A DNA stretch of 64,000 nt, taken from NCBI GenBank assembly GCA_964615905.1, contig CAZTUB010000004.1, forward strand, positions 338,910-402,909. The letters are read 5' to 3'. Under the pieces are notes generated by a model. That model ran no database searches and had not been told where the DNA came from. It was given only the letters and a program-made list of their open reading frames with translations. This DNA comes from DATLMR01 sp964615905. GTDB taxonomy: Bacteria; Acidobacteriota; Blastocatellia; UBA7656. The position numbers and the translations under genes were made by a program. This document shows positions 26,815 through 34,986 of the stretch, one piece after another (the stretch's first letter is position 1; every line of letters starts with the position of its first letter).

Positions 26815-28851
26815 TCAGGGAGAACAGCTAACACAGTTTTGAACCGGGAATGTGCTGTTGATAAATATGTTTCCGCCGGCAACGCACTGCGCATTGACAT
26901 TGCTCATGTCGCAATGGATCGCCGGGAATGAGCCGTAGTTGCGAAAAGTGTTCTTTTCGGCTGCCGCCGCCCCGCCAATCGTAATCGTCATGCTTGCCGC
27001 CGTGCTCGACTGCATGAAGACCCCCTCTGAGTAGGGAGGATTGTTGGGCAGGTCGAACAGATTTCCCCTGATAGTGACGTTGACGGGCATATTTCTGGAG
27101 TTCGCCACAGTGATTCCAACAAAGTTATCAAAGAAGGTGTTGTTCAGCACATTGACCGTCTCGTCTTCGATGAAGATTCCATTGAGCGTATTGCTGGAGA
27201 ACGTGTTGCCTGAGATCGTCATCGGCGCGCCCAGCCCGGCTATCTCGACTCCGTTGTTACCGCCGGGGCCGCGCGTCCCCCTCGCTCCGTTGAAGGCGAA
27301 TAAATTGCCGGTTATCTCGCCCGTGGATTGCAACTCATAGTAAGCGCCCGCGTTGCCGTTTTGTAAAACGAAGTTATTGCGCAACACAGCGTTGCTGGTA
27401 TGGGTCATCAAAATGCCGCCGTCAAAGTTCGCGTTGACGTTGGAGTTTGTGAGTGTGAGGCGGGCGTTGTTGAACAGCACTACGCCCCTGCCGCCGGGAG
27501 GGGCTGGCAACGGCGGCATACTCGCGGGCTGCGTCCCGTTATCGTTAGCCGAGCTGCGATTGACCGTCGCCGTCGTCCCTGTGTCGAGCTGAATGCCATT
27601 TCCGATGCGGCTCCTATCGAACGATGAGCGATCAACATTCAGCGTAGCGAGGCTCCCCGAAAACTGGGCCGCGACCAGCCCGTGGTTCCAGCCCCCGGTA
27701 GTGCTGATGTGCTCAAGCACCATCGACGTACCCAGGTTGATGATGCCGCGACCCGGAGTGCTGCTATCAGCCCCCTGGCTTATAAAGTGAATGTCGCGCA
27801 GGGTGATGTTTTGACTGCGAAAGGCAGAGAATACATCTCCAGCCGCAGGATTGATATGTGTGGCGGTCGGCCCTGCGCCTTGAAACGTCCAATTCGATTT
27901 CTGCGATATGCTGACTCGCTCAGGATAATTGCCTGCGGCTATACGGATGATCCTGCCAGCGGGGGGATTTGTGGCCAGCGCCGCGCCAATTGTCCTATAG
28001 GGCATCTTCTGAGTGCCGTTTCCCGTACCGGCTGCACCCGCGCGAACAAAAATGGAGTTGGCAGTATTGAAATATCCTGCCAGCGGGCGCATGCCCGACC
28101 CGCCGTAGAAGTGAACCCGGTCCGGGTTCAAGTCGTGATTGTAATCTATGTACCAGATTCCGTTGCGGTAGAGTACGAGATCGGCCACCCCGTCATCGTT
28201 GAAATCGGCCGCCATTGGGATATCGTTTGGATCGCCGCCGAAGAAGTAGATGGCCTCTGTTGTTCCGTTCCAGTCAGAGTCGACGAACCATTGGCCCTGC
28301 CGATAGATTGCGCGGTCCACGTTTCCATCACCTGTGAAATCGGCAACCAGCGGTATATCACCGCTCTCTCCACCATACGAGGATAGCCGATCAAGGCTGC
28401 CATCAATATTGAAGTCCAGATACCAGAGACCATTATTCCTGTAAACACCGATGTCCGCTTTCCCGTCGTTGTTGAAGTCGGCGACAACGGGTGTATCGAG
28501 ACTCGGAGGGCCACCCCAGATTGCTGTTTTATCAGGAACAGTGTCGTTGAAGTAATCGATGTGCCATGCGCCATTGTCGTATACGACAAGATCGGTTATC
28601 GTATCGCCGTCGAAGTCCCCGACCAACCCTATAAAAGACGTGTCGCCATAATTCACGGTGCGATCAGGGTTCGAATCGCCGTTATAGTCGATGTGAAATG
28701 TCGGAGTGTTAGTTACCTTCAGCGCAAGTTCAAGGGGGGGATATGCGCGAGCTTCAATTAGGCTACACACCATGAGAGTGATGAAGACCGGGATCGCTCG
28801 ATAAAAAAAAGTGAGCGGCTTTGAAGAAATTGTGGTTGTGGTTGTGTTCAT
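26815..28851 (-). CDS. Secreted FG-GAP-type repeat protein with right-handed beta-helix
   Basis: 678 residues. Signal peptide (about 10-38, ends near EARA). Five FG-GAP-like repeats of about 45 residues (about 45-265) carry calcium-loop motifs such as DFDGDTITD, DFNNDGKAD and DFNDDGVAD. The rest (about 270-670) is a NosD/pectate-lyase-like parallel beta-helix, with an AALATNPPAGRIIRIAAGNYP entry and many N-x-F/N-T rungs. There is no clear membrane anchor. It is probably extracellular, in glycan binding or adhesion; a catalytic lyase site is not evident. First of five secreted proteins encoded in a row on this strand. Confidence 0.88.
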   Translation of the reverse strand: MNTTTTTISSKPLTFFYRAIPVFITLMVCSLIEARAYPPLELALKVTNTPTFHIDYNGDSNPDRTVNYGDTSFIGLVGDFDGDTITDLVVYDNGAWHIDYFNDTVPDKTAIWGGPPSLDTPVVADFNNDGKADIGVYRNNGLWYLDFNIDGSLDRLSSYGGESGDIPLVADFTGDGNVDRAIYRQGQWFVDSDWNGTTEAIYFFGGDPNDIPMAADFNDDGVADLVLYRNGIWYIDYNHDLNPDRVHFYGGSGMRPLAGYFNTANSIFVRAGAAGTGNGTQKMPYRTIGAALATNPPAGRIIRIAAGNYPERVSISQKSNWTFQGAGPTATHINPAAGDVFSAFRSQNITLRDIHFISQGADSSTPGRGIINLGTSMVLEHISTTGGWNHGLVAAQFSGSLATLNVDRSSFDRSRIGNGIQLDTGTTATVNRSSANDNGTQPASMPPLPAPPGGRGVVLFNNARLTLTNSNVNANFDGGILMTHTSNAVLRNNFVLQNGNAGAYYELQSTGEITGNLFAFNGARGTRGPGGNNGVEIAGLGAPMTISGNTFSSNTLNGIFIEDETVNVLNNTFFDNFVGITVANSRNMPVNVTIRGNLFDLPNNPPYSEGVFMQSSTAASMTITIGGAAAAEKNTFRNYGSFPAIHCDMSNVNAQCVAGGNIFINSTFPVQNCVSCSP

Positions 28852-29151
28852 TTTTGTGGACCCCCTTGATTTGATCTCAGATTATGGCTGCCTGTAATTA
28901 TAACATGCGATTCTATAATTAAATCGAACTTGGCAGGCAGCGTTGTAATCAACCGCCCAGTTGTTCTTCGTGAGAGGGGCAGGAGCGCGCAGAACAAGTC
29001 GCTCAGTCATGAGAGAAGGCCTCTTGCAAAAGTCGCTAGAGCTAAACACCAGGCACTTGAACTCAAAGCAACGGAATTCAACTTGCACCGTTGCAAGAGG
29101 CCTCCTTAAAACATAATCAAATCAAGCTAATTCCAGCTTCTTTGAATTCGA
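28852..29151. other. Intergenic region with long inverted repeat
   Basis: 300 bases without a convincing gene. It holds the upstream region of the gene starting at 28851 and a 13-base perfect inverted repeat, listed separately. Antisense reading frames here lack ribosome binding sites. Confidence 0.6.
29017..29103. repeat. Inverted repeat / MITE-like element
   Basis: AGGCCTCTTGCAA (29017-29029) is repeated inverted as TTGCAAGAGGCCT (29091-29103), 61 bases apart, giving an 87-base element just past the stop of the protease gene. The arms are too far apart for a usual terminator. A small non-autonomous mobile element or an IS remnant end is possible. No target duplication is obvious. Confidence 0.5.
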
Positions 29152-32061
29152 TCATAAGCCATCCCAATTGCCAACGATGGGCAGGTCTCCCGGCGCGCCA
29201 TAAGGAGTCGATAAATCGGGGAAGCCCGCAGTGTTGCTGTTGCGCAGGTGGAAAGTGGAAGTGCTCGGCCTGTAAAGCCCTATCGTCATAGTACCGTTGC
29301 CGTCCCAATCACCCACTACAGGCATGTCCCCCGGCGCGCCGAACGGGATCGATAGATTAGGCAGGCCCGAAGTGTTGCTGTTGCGGAGATGGAAAGTGGA
29401 AGTGCTTGGGCGGTAAATGCCGATGGTGGTAGTGCCGTCGCCGTTCCAGTCGCCAACGACGGGGATGTCACCGTTAGGGCCGTCGCCAAAGCCGACGCTG
29501 AGGTCAGGGAAGCCGTGCGTGTTGCTGTTGCGCAGGTGGAAAGTGGAGGTGCTCGGACGGTAGACACCTATTGTCCAGGTCCCGTTGCCGTCCCAGTCGC
29601 CAACGATAGGAATATCGCCGTTGGGCCCATCCCCGAATGAGATGCTCAGGTTAGGGAAGCCAACGGTGTTGCTGTTGCGGAGGTGGAACGTAGAGGTGCT
29701 CGGACGGTAGAGGCCGATTGTGACCGTGCCGTCGCCATCCCAGTCGCCAACGATAGGCATGTCCCCCGGCGCGCCATAAGGCACGATCAGGTCCGGAAAG
29801 CCTGTTGTGTTTGTATTTCTCAAGAAAAAGAAATTGCCTAACGGGCGAAAGAGTCCTATTGTATCGGCGTCGGTGGCGGCTGACCCGGCAACGACAGTGA
29901 AGTTAGCGTTTGAGATATCGAAGAAGATATTTCCAACCGCTTCGACTTTTACGCGCGCCAAAGTTGTAGGCGTGTTCGGAACGGTAATGGTTTCCGATCC
30001 GTCGTTTGGCGTGCTACCTTCAAGGACAACCGGGAATGTGTTGCCGCCGTCCGTCGAGAGTGAAATTTTGACGTTAGCGCAATTGATCGGCCCGCTTGCA
30101 GTGCCTGCCGCGTTCCAGTTCACAACCTGCGATGATCCGCCTACCCATGAGCCTGCTGCATTGGGTTGCGTGACCGCAAAAGGGCCCGCTGTGGAAATCA
30201 CGCTTACCTGCATCGCGGCGTTTACCGTCCCGCCGCCCTCCGCGCGGTTGTCACGAACCGTAAGGCGGAAGTTCATCGTTCGAGTGGTCGAAGGCAGAAG
30301 CTCCCCGGTCAGACAACTGCCGCCGCCGCCGCAGCTGACACTTGACGGCGGCACGTTTGCGTTGTTCAGGACATATTGTAAACGCGGGAAGGTGCGCGAG
30401 CTGCTTGAGCCGGGAAGCAGCGAGCGAAAGATCGGGCGCGTTCCGTCATCCGTGTTTGGCGGCGAGGCAGCGCCCAGATCGAACTCCTCCCAAACGTAGG
30501 TGAGCGCGTCCCCGTTCGGGTCTGTGACGTTTGCATTGAGCGTGAAGGGAGTGTTTGCCGGAATCGTAAAGCTGCTCAAGGTCGAGATAACCGGCACGCC
30601 GTTGCCTGTCGAGGTCGTCGCTGCGCAACTGCCCGCGCCTGCCGCGTGGCTGAGAATCTGTTCCAGGCTGCCCGTATGAAAATAGAGATCGGGAAGATTT
30701 TGTAGGTTATCCGAGCCGCAGATGCTGTAACCCATAATCGTCGAACCGCTCCCCGGCTCGTATGCGCCGGCCGCGGTTCTATTGCCTGAACAGCCGTTTG
30801 AGGTGCTGTTGAAGCTGTGCGGCGCGCTGAACTGGTGGCCGATCTCGTGCGTCACTCCGCCTACGATTATACTGTGCGGGAAAGACGAGACCCCGCCCCC
30901 CATCGTCGAGACGCCTCTCGCCTTATTGCTGCTACAAATCACACCAATCGAGGCGACGCCTGAAAAAGATATGGAGCCCGGGCCGACCGCGATGCCCCCG
31001 AGTACGTGCCCGATGTCGTAGTTGGCAGCGCCGATAACCGCATTCAGCTTAGTTTGATTTTCGGCAAGCATCGCGACCGGCGAGCTGTTTGTATAACCGT
31101 CTGTCGCCGTGTCGGTAAATATTATGGCCGATTCGTTAGCGACCAACTGAAAGGTAATGGTCGCCTCTTTTCGATAGATGGCGGTGACCTGATTGACCAG
31201 CGTCGTGATCTTCGCTAGCGTGTTGGCGACGTTGCCGCCGCCGTATTGCTGAGTGAATTCGGCTGTCGCCGCGACAGCCAGCCGGTACGTGCGCAGCGTA
31301 GTGCCTGTGACGAGAGCTGCCTCCGAGTCCGCCTGGTTTAAAGAGATGCCGCGCTGCTCGGCGTCGGCAAGCTCGTCATCTGAAAGCAGGCACGAGAGCG
31401 TCAGGTCATCCGTAGACATATCATGATTGAAATAAGAGATATAGCTCGTCGTGTCGAACGATGATACCGGCTCAATGAAAGAAGTGCCTTCGTCCGAAAG
31501 AATGATTGCGTGGAGTCCGCGCGGGCTCCAATCGAAGCGAGTCGTCGCCGAAGGCTCATCAATGCCCTGTCCGCTATAGGTCTTGATCTCAGGATACTGA
31601 GCGGCGAGCGACGGCTCCATGATGGGTGATTCTTCGACCTTGAACCTCGCCAGCTTCCCGTTCGGCATCGGCAGCGTCAGAATCACTTGCTTGTTTGCCG
31701 CTTCGTCTGTGAACTCCAAAGGGGCGCGACTGAGCAGTTCGCCAAGCTCGCCCTGGTTCAACTGCTTCGTTGAAAAAGACTGCGGGAGCGTTCTCGGCTC
31801 CTCTGATTGCAAGTCTAGCGTATCGGCGGTCGGCTGCCATAGCCCATCGCTCAACGGGTTACGATCTTGAACGGGCAGCGGGTCAGCAATGCTGGTTCCC
31901 GACTCGGCATTCTTGCGTTGCGCGCTCACGGAAAACAGGCTGATACCTGCGAAAAACATGCCGAGCAAGAGCATTACCGAAGTACTCCGCAATAAATTTA
32001 TAAGATTATGGCCCGGCCCGGGTGATGAAAAATCGAGCTTTTTTCGATCTGTTTTTTTCAT
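29152..32061 (-). CDS. Secreted M12B-like zinc metalloprotease with C-terminal FG-GAP-like repeats
   Basis: 969 residues from the ATG at 32061 (GGAGGAG 6 bases upstream); an in-frame start at 32142 is less likely. Signal peptide (about 25-45), an M12B-type propeptide (about 50-215), then the reprolysin-like domain with the metzincin zinc site HEIGHQFSAPH starting at H405 and a Met-turn-like STIMGYS about 40 residues later. Fibronectin/cadherin-like segments follow. At the C-terminus are five copies of a unit of about 48 residues (IGLYRPSTSTFHLRNSNT...GDWDGDGT). It ends PIVGNWDGL, like the neighbouring sugar dehydrogenase. An extracellular protease; the repeats probably bind calcium or glycan. 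Confidence 0.9.
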   Translation of the reverse strand: MKKTDRKKLDFSSPGPGHNLINLLRSTSVMLLLGMFFAGISLFSVSAQRKNAESGTSIADPLPVQDRNPLSDGLWQPTADTLDLQSEEPRTLPQSFSTKQLNQGELGELLSRAPLEFTDEAANKQVILTLPMPNGKLARFKVEESPIMEPSLAAQYPEIKTYSGQGIDEPSATTRFDWSPRGLHAIILSDEGTSFIEPVSSFDTTSYISYFNHDMSTDDLTLSCLLSDDELADAEQRGISLNQADSEAALVTGTTLRTYRLAVAATAEFTQQYGGGNVANTLAKITTLVNQVTAIYRKEATITFQLVANESAIIFTDTATDGYTNSSPVAMLAENQTKLNAVIGAANYDIGHVLGGIAVGPGSISFSGVASIGVICSSNKARGVSTMGGGVSSFPHSIIVGGVTHEIGHQFSAPHSFNSTSNGCSGNRTAAGAYEPGSGSTIMGYSICGSDNLQNLPDLYFHTGSLEQILSHAAGAGSCAATTSTGNGVPVISTLSSFTIPANTPFTLNANVTDPNGDALTYVWEEFDLGAASPPNTDDGTRPIFRSLLPGSSSSRTFPRLQYVLNNANVPPSSVSCGGGGSCLTGELLPSTTRTMNFRLTVRDNRAEGGGTVNAAMQVSVISTAGPFAVTQPNAAGSWVGGSSQVVNWNAAGTASGPINCANVKISLSTDGGNTFPVVLEGSTPNDGSETITVPNTPTTLARVKVEAVGNIFFDISNANFTVVAGSAATDADTIGLFRPLGNFFFLRNTNTTGFPDLIVPYGAPGDMPIVGDWDGDGTVTIGLYRPSTSTFHLRNSNTVGFPNLSISFGDGPNGDIPIVGDWDGNGTWTIGVYRPSTSTFHLRNSNTHGFPDLSVGFGDGPNGDIPVVGDWNGDGTTTIGIYRPSTSTFHLRNSNTSGLPNLSIPFGAPGDMPVVGDWDGNGTMTIGLYRPSTSTFHLRNSNTAGFPDLSTPYGAPGDLPIVGNWDGL

Positions 32062-32487
32062 TGTTACTCCTCCGATAAATATGGGCGCATTCGAGCCTTT
32101 GGCCGGTAGAGCGCAACTAGAACGCACACTCGACAAGCTCAAGCTAGCTCAACGCATAGCAAAGACAAAGCTATGTGAGGGTTTGGGGGGGCACAGCGCG
32201 GGGCAACAACCCTCTTTATAAGCGGGAAAGGGGCATTTATTGGTTCAGCAACCGAGCAGGCTATTATGCCAGATATAATCTCAAAAGCTGATACTTAATT
32301 ATTATTCGACAACTTCCGCTTGAAAAATATGGCCAAAAACAACCCAACCTAGAGATTCTACCCGCACTTTCTTGAGAGAGCCATAAAAAAGTTTCCTTGT
32401 GAATTTGAAATTGCCGCTAGAGCAGCTTAAACGCTGCTGGGTCCTGCATCGCTTGTGAAAGTCAATTACCTGTGCTGGCGGTCATAC

Positions 32488-32625
32488 TAGAGCGGTTTGC
32501 AAATGAGTTTAGCTTGTAGGGGCCTGCCCGAATGGCTGTAAGGCCATGACAATCATCGCCCTTCGGGCGATCCGGGCAACCATAAGGGTTGCCCCTACTG
32601 TTAAACCCATATGAAATTCGCTCTA
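32488..32625. repeat. Nested palindromic (REP/MITE-like) element
   Basis: The outer ends TAGAGCG (32488-32494) and CGCTCTA (32619-32625) are inverted, with partly matching flanks inside. The core starts GTAGGGGC (32516) and ends GCCCCTAC (32598), with internal CGCCC/GGGCG and GGGCAACC/GGTTGCCC pairs. This pattern is typical of dispersed intergenic palindromes built on GTAGGGGC. No coding capacity. Confidence 0.7.
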
Positions 32626-32654
32626 ATGCGTCTGGGTTACAAGAGAAAGAGTTT

Positions 32655-32704
32655 CGGGATTGAGACGTGCCACCACCGCGAATGACAGTCACGCCTCAAT
32701 CCCG
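32655..32704 (-). terminator. Hairpin downstream of the sugar dehydrogenase gene
   Basis: A 15-base stem with one G-U-type mismatch (32655-32669 with 32690-32704) lies 50 bases past the minus-strand stop at 32754. The T-rich tail is poor, so termination is uncertain. Confidence 0.4.
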
Positions 32705-32753
32705 CTTGCCTAACGGGTCAACTCAGCGCACAGATAGTGCTCCGCCGCCGCTA

Positions 32754-34697
32754 CTATAGTCCGTCCCAGTTGCCTATGATGGGCAGGTCTCCCTGCGCGC
32801 CGAAGGGGGTCGATAAATCGGGGAAGCCCGCAGTGTTGCTGTTGCGCAGGTGGAATACGGAATCCCTCGGCCTGTAGACCCCTATCGTCATAGTACCGTT
32901 GCCGTCCCAATCACCCACGATGGGCAGGTCTCCGTTCGGCCCATCTCCAAACCCTATACTTAAGTTAGGAAAGCCCGCAGTGTTGGTGTTGCGCAGGTGG
33001 AAAGTGGAAGTGCTTGGGCGGTAAACGCCGATGGTGGTAGTGCCGTCGCCGTTCCAGTCGCCAACGATGGGGATGTCACCGTTAGGGCCGTCGCCAAAGC
33101 CGACGCTGAGGTCAGGGAAGCCCGCAGTGTTGCTGTTGCGCAGGTGGAAGGTAGAGGTGCTCGGACGGTACAGGCCAATCGTAACCGTGCCGTTGCCGTC
33201 CCAATCACCCACTACAGGCATGTCCCCCGGCGCGCCAAACCCTATGCTTAAGTTAGGAAAGCCCGCAGTGTTGGTGTTGCGCAGGTGGAAAGTGGAAGTG
33301 CTTGGGCGGTAAACGCCGATGGTGGTAGTGCCGTCGCCGTTCCAGTCGCCAACGATGGGGATGTCACCGTTAGGGCCGTCGCCAAAGCCGACGCTGAGGT
33401 CAGGGAAGCCCGCAGTGTTGCTGTTGCGCAGGTGGAATACAGAATCGCTCGGCCTGTAAAGCCCTATCGTATGGCGGGAAGTCGGATTGGGATTCACTAT
33501 GCGATGGACCGCGCCTCCGTGGTCTACAACATAAATCTCCCCGCTCTCGTCTTCGCCAAATGACGGGATGTTCATAGCGGTATCAAGCAGGAGAGGCGAA
33601 GTATTCAGCCCCCTCTGCATCATGAAAATCTCGCCGGTGCAATAATCTGCAAAGACGTAGGTGCCGATCGGCAGGCTCGACCGCACCCCGCGATAGACGT
33701 AGCCGCCTGTGATCGAACATCGGCCGGACGAGTGCGAGTATTCGGATATGGGAGGAATGTGCCCGCTCGGCGGAGTGCACATGCCTCCGTTAAAGGCGGG
33801 GTTGCAGATGCTGCCTTCCATGATTCGCCAGCCGAAGTTCCCGCCGCGCGTGATGATATCTATCTCTTCGCGAGCGCCTTGCCCGACGTCACCCGCGTAT
33901 AGCTCGCCCGTGCTCCTGTCAAACGACCAGCGAAAAGGGTTGCGCAACCCTATCGCATAAATCTCATCGGCCCCGGCGGTCGCGCCGAAGAACGGGTTCG
34001 ACGAAGGCGAAGAGTAAGGTATGCCGCCGTTCGGGTTGTTTATGTCGATCCGCAGCATCTTGCCAAGGAGCGAGTTGATATTCTGAGCGTTGTTCGGCGG
34101 GTCGTTTGCGCTGCCTCCGTCACCCGTTCCGATGTAAAGGAAGCCGTCAGGGCCGAACTCGATCATCCCGCCGTTGTGATTGGAAGCGCCCGGATGAGGT
34201 ATCACCAGAATCACTGCCTCAGTCGTGTCTGCGACATTAGGGTTCGAGGCCGAGGCATGATATTCAGCGATGGTAAGCGCCCCGTCTGTCTGGCGTGTGT
34301 AGAATACGAAGAAACGGCGGTTCGTTGAATACTGCGGGTGGAAGGCGAGCCCTAACAGCCCGCGCTCTCCGCCTGAAAGCACCCTGGTAGTAATGTCGAG
34401 AAAGACGGTCTGGACGCTTGACCCCGGCCGGATCGATTTTATTATCCCGCCCTGCTCGACTATGAAGAGGCGGTTGCTGCCGTCGCCCGCGTTGGTGACA
34501 AAGACAGGGCTTGATAAGCCCGTAGTGACCACAGGCTCAAGCTGTATGGTGACGGCTTGCGGAGTCACATCGTCTTGCTGTATTTCCAGCGCAACCTGAT
34601 TCGTATCCTTATTCGTATCCTGATTCGCGCCGGAGACGATAGGGCAGGAAATTAGAAACAGTAAAAAGCAGCGCAACAATACTACGTGCATCCTCAT
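32754..34697 (-). CDS. Secreted PQQ-dependent sugar (glucose/sorbosone-type) dehydrogenase with FG-GAP-like repeats
   Basis: 647 residues from the ATG at 34697 (GGGAG upstream); 28 in-frame codons further upstream look non-coding. Signal peptide (about 3-22). The GSDH six-bladed propeller (about 60-400) has EPVVTTGLSSPVFVTNAGDG, GERGLLGLAFHPQY, the SNHNGG active-site His region, YIGTGDGGSANDPPNNAQN and GLRNPFRWSFD. It oxidises sugars with PQQ in the periplasm or outside the cell. The C-terminal third has five repeats of about 48 residues nearly identical to those of the metalloprotease, and ends PIIGNWDGL. Two 191-base stretches inside the repeats are identical. PQQ synthesis genes are not in the window. 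Confidence 0.9.
   Translation of the reverse strand: MRMHVVLLRCFLLFLISCPIVSGANQDTNKDTNQVALEIQQDDVTPQAVTIQLEPVVTTGLSSPVFVTNAGDGSNRLFIVEQGGIIKSIRPGSSVQTVFLDITTRVLSGGERGLLGLAFHPQYSTNRRFFVFYTRQTDGALTIAEYHASASNPNVADTTEAVILVIPHPGASNHNGGMIEFGPDGFLYIGTGDGGSANDPPNNAQNINSLLGKMLRIDINNPNGGIPYSSPSSNPFFGATAGADEIYAIGLRNPFRWSFDRSTGELYAGDVGQGAREEIDIITRGGNFGWRIMEGSICNPAFNGGMCTPPSGHIPPISEYSHSSGRCSITGGYVYRGVRSSLPIGTYVFADYCTGEIFMMQRGLNTSPLLLDTAMNIPSFGEDESGEIYVVDHGGAVHRIVNPNPTSRHTIGLYRPSDSVFHLRNSNTAGFPDLSVGFGDGPNGDIPIVGDWNGDGTTTIGVYRPSTSTFHLRNTNTAGFPNLSIGFGAPGDMPVVGDWDGNGTVTIGLYRPSTSTFHLRNSNTAGFPDLSVGFGDGPNGDIPIVGDWNGDGTTTIGVYRPSTSTFHLRNTNTAGFPNLSIGFGDGPNGDLPIVGDWDGNGTMTIGVYRPRDSVFHLRNSNTAGFPDLSTPFGAQGDLPIIGNWDGL
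32959..33437 (-). repeat. Identical 191-base intragenic repeats
   Basis: 32959-33149 and 33247-33437 are identical by eye over 191 bases, offset by 288 bases (two protein repeat units). About 125 bases of the same sequence recur with two differences around 29391-29520, in the metalloprotease gene. This is recent duplication or gene conversion among repeat units and is not a CRISPR. Confidence 0.85.
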
Positions 34698-34928
34698 TGA
34701 CTTGCTCCCAATTGATCTGAATCTCGCGCCACATTTGTACTTTAATATACACCCGGAACAGTTCTTTTGATACCCGGCCAAAACCCCGGTAGAAATTTTT
34801 GGGTTGCGCCGACTGGCCGAATTGAGCGATGCAGGCTCTCTAGCAGCTTATTTCGAATGGAAGGAGTAATGCGAGGTTGTGTGAGCGAGTTGAGCTATGA
34901 ATCACACACGAGGGTTAGTCGCTGGTCG

Positions 34929-34972
34929 AAAAAAAACGACAGGAGCGGCGACCATAGATCGCCGCTCCTGTC
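34929..34972 (-). terminator. Rho-independent terminator of the HYR/PxKF gene
   Basis: A perfect 14-base GC-rich stem (34938-34951 with 34959-34972), a 7-base loop and, on the minus strand, a run of eight T (34936-34929) directly after the stem. It lies 15 bases past the stop at 34987. Confidence 0.9.
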
Positions 34973-34986
34973 TCTGAATAGAGTTC

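Larger units (their letters stand above)
32062..32753. other. 692-base intergenic region upstream of the metalloprotease
   Basis: No supported gene. It contains the leader of the protease gene, the palindromic element at 32488-32625 and the hairpin at 32655-32704. The rest is AT-rich with no clear promoter that I can defend. Confidence 0.6.

Noticed and set aside
27682..28386. 234-codon plus-strand frame inside the beta-helix gene
   Set aside because: Antisense shadow of a gene with clear repeats, signal peptide and family similarity.
29200..29800. Regular repeats that look like a CRISPR array
   Set aside because: They are in-frame protein repeats of about 48 codons inside the metalloprotease gene, without unique spacers.
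29807..30499. 230-codon plus-strand frame inside the metalloprotease gene
   Set aside because: Antisense shadow; no ribosome binding site and biased composition from the coding strand.
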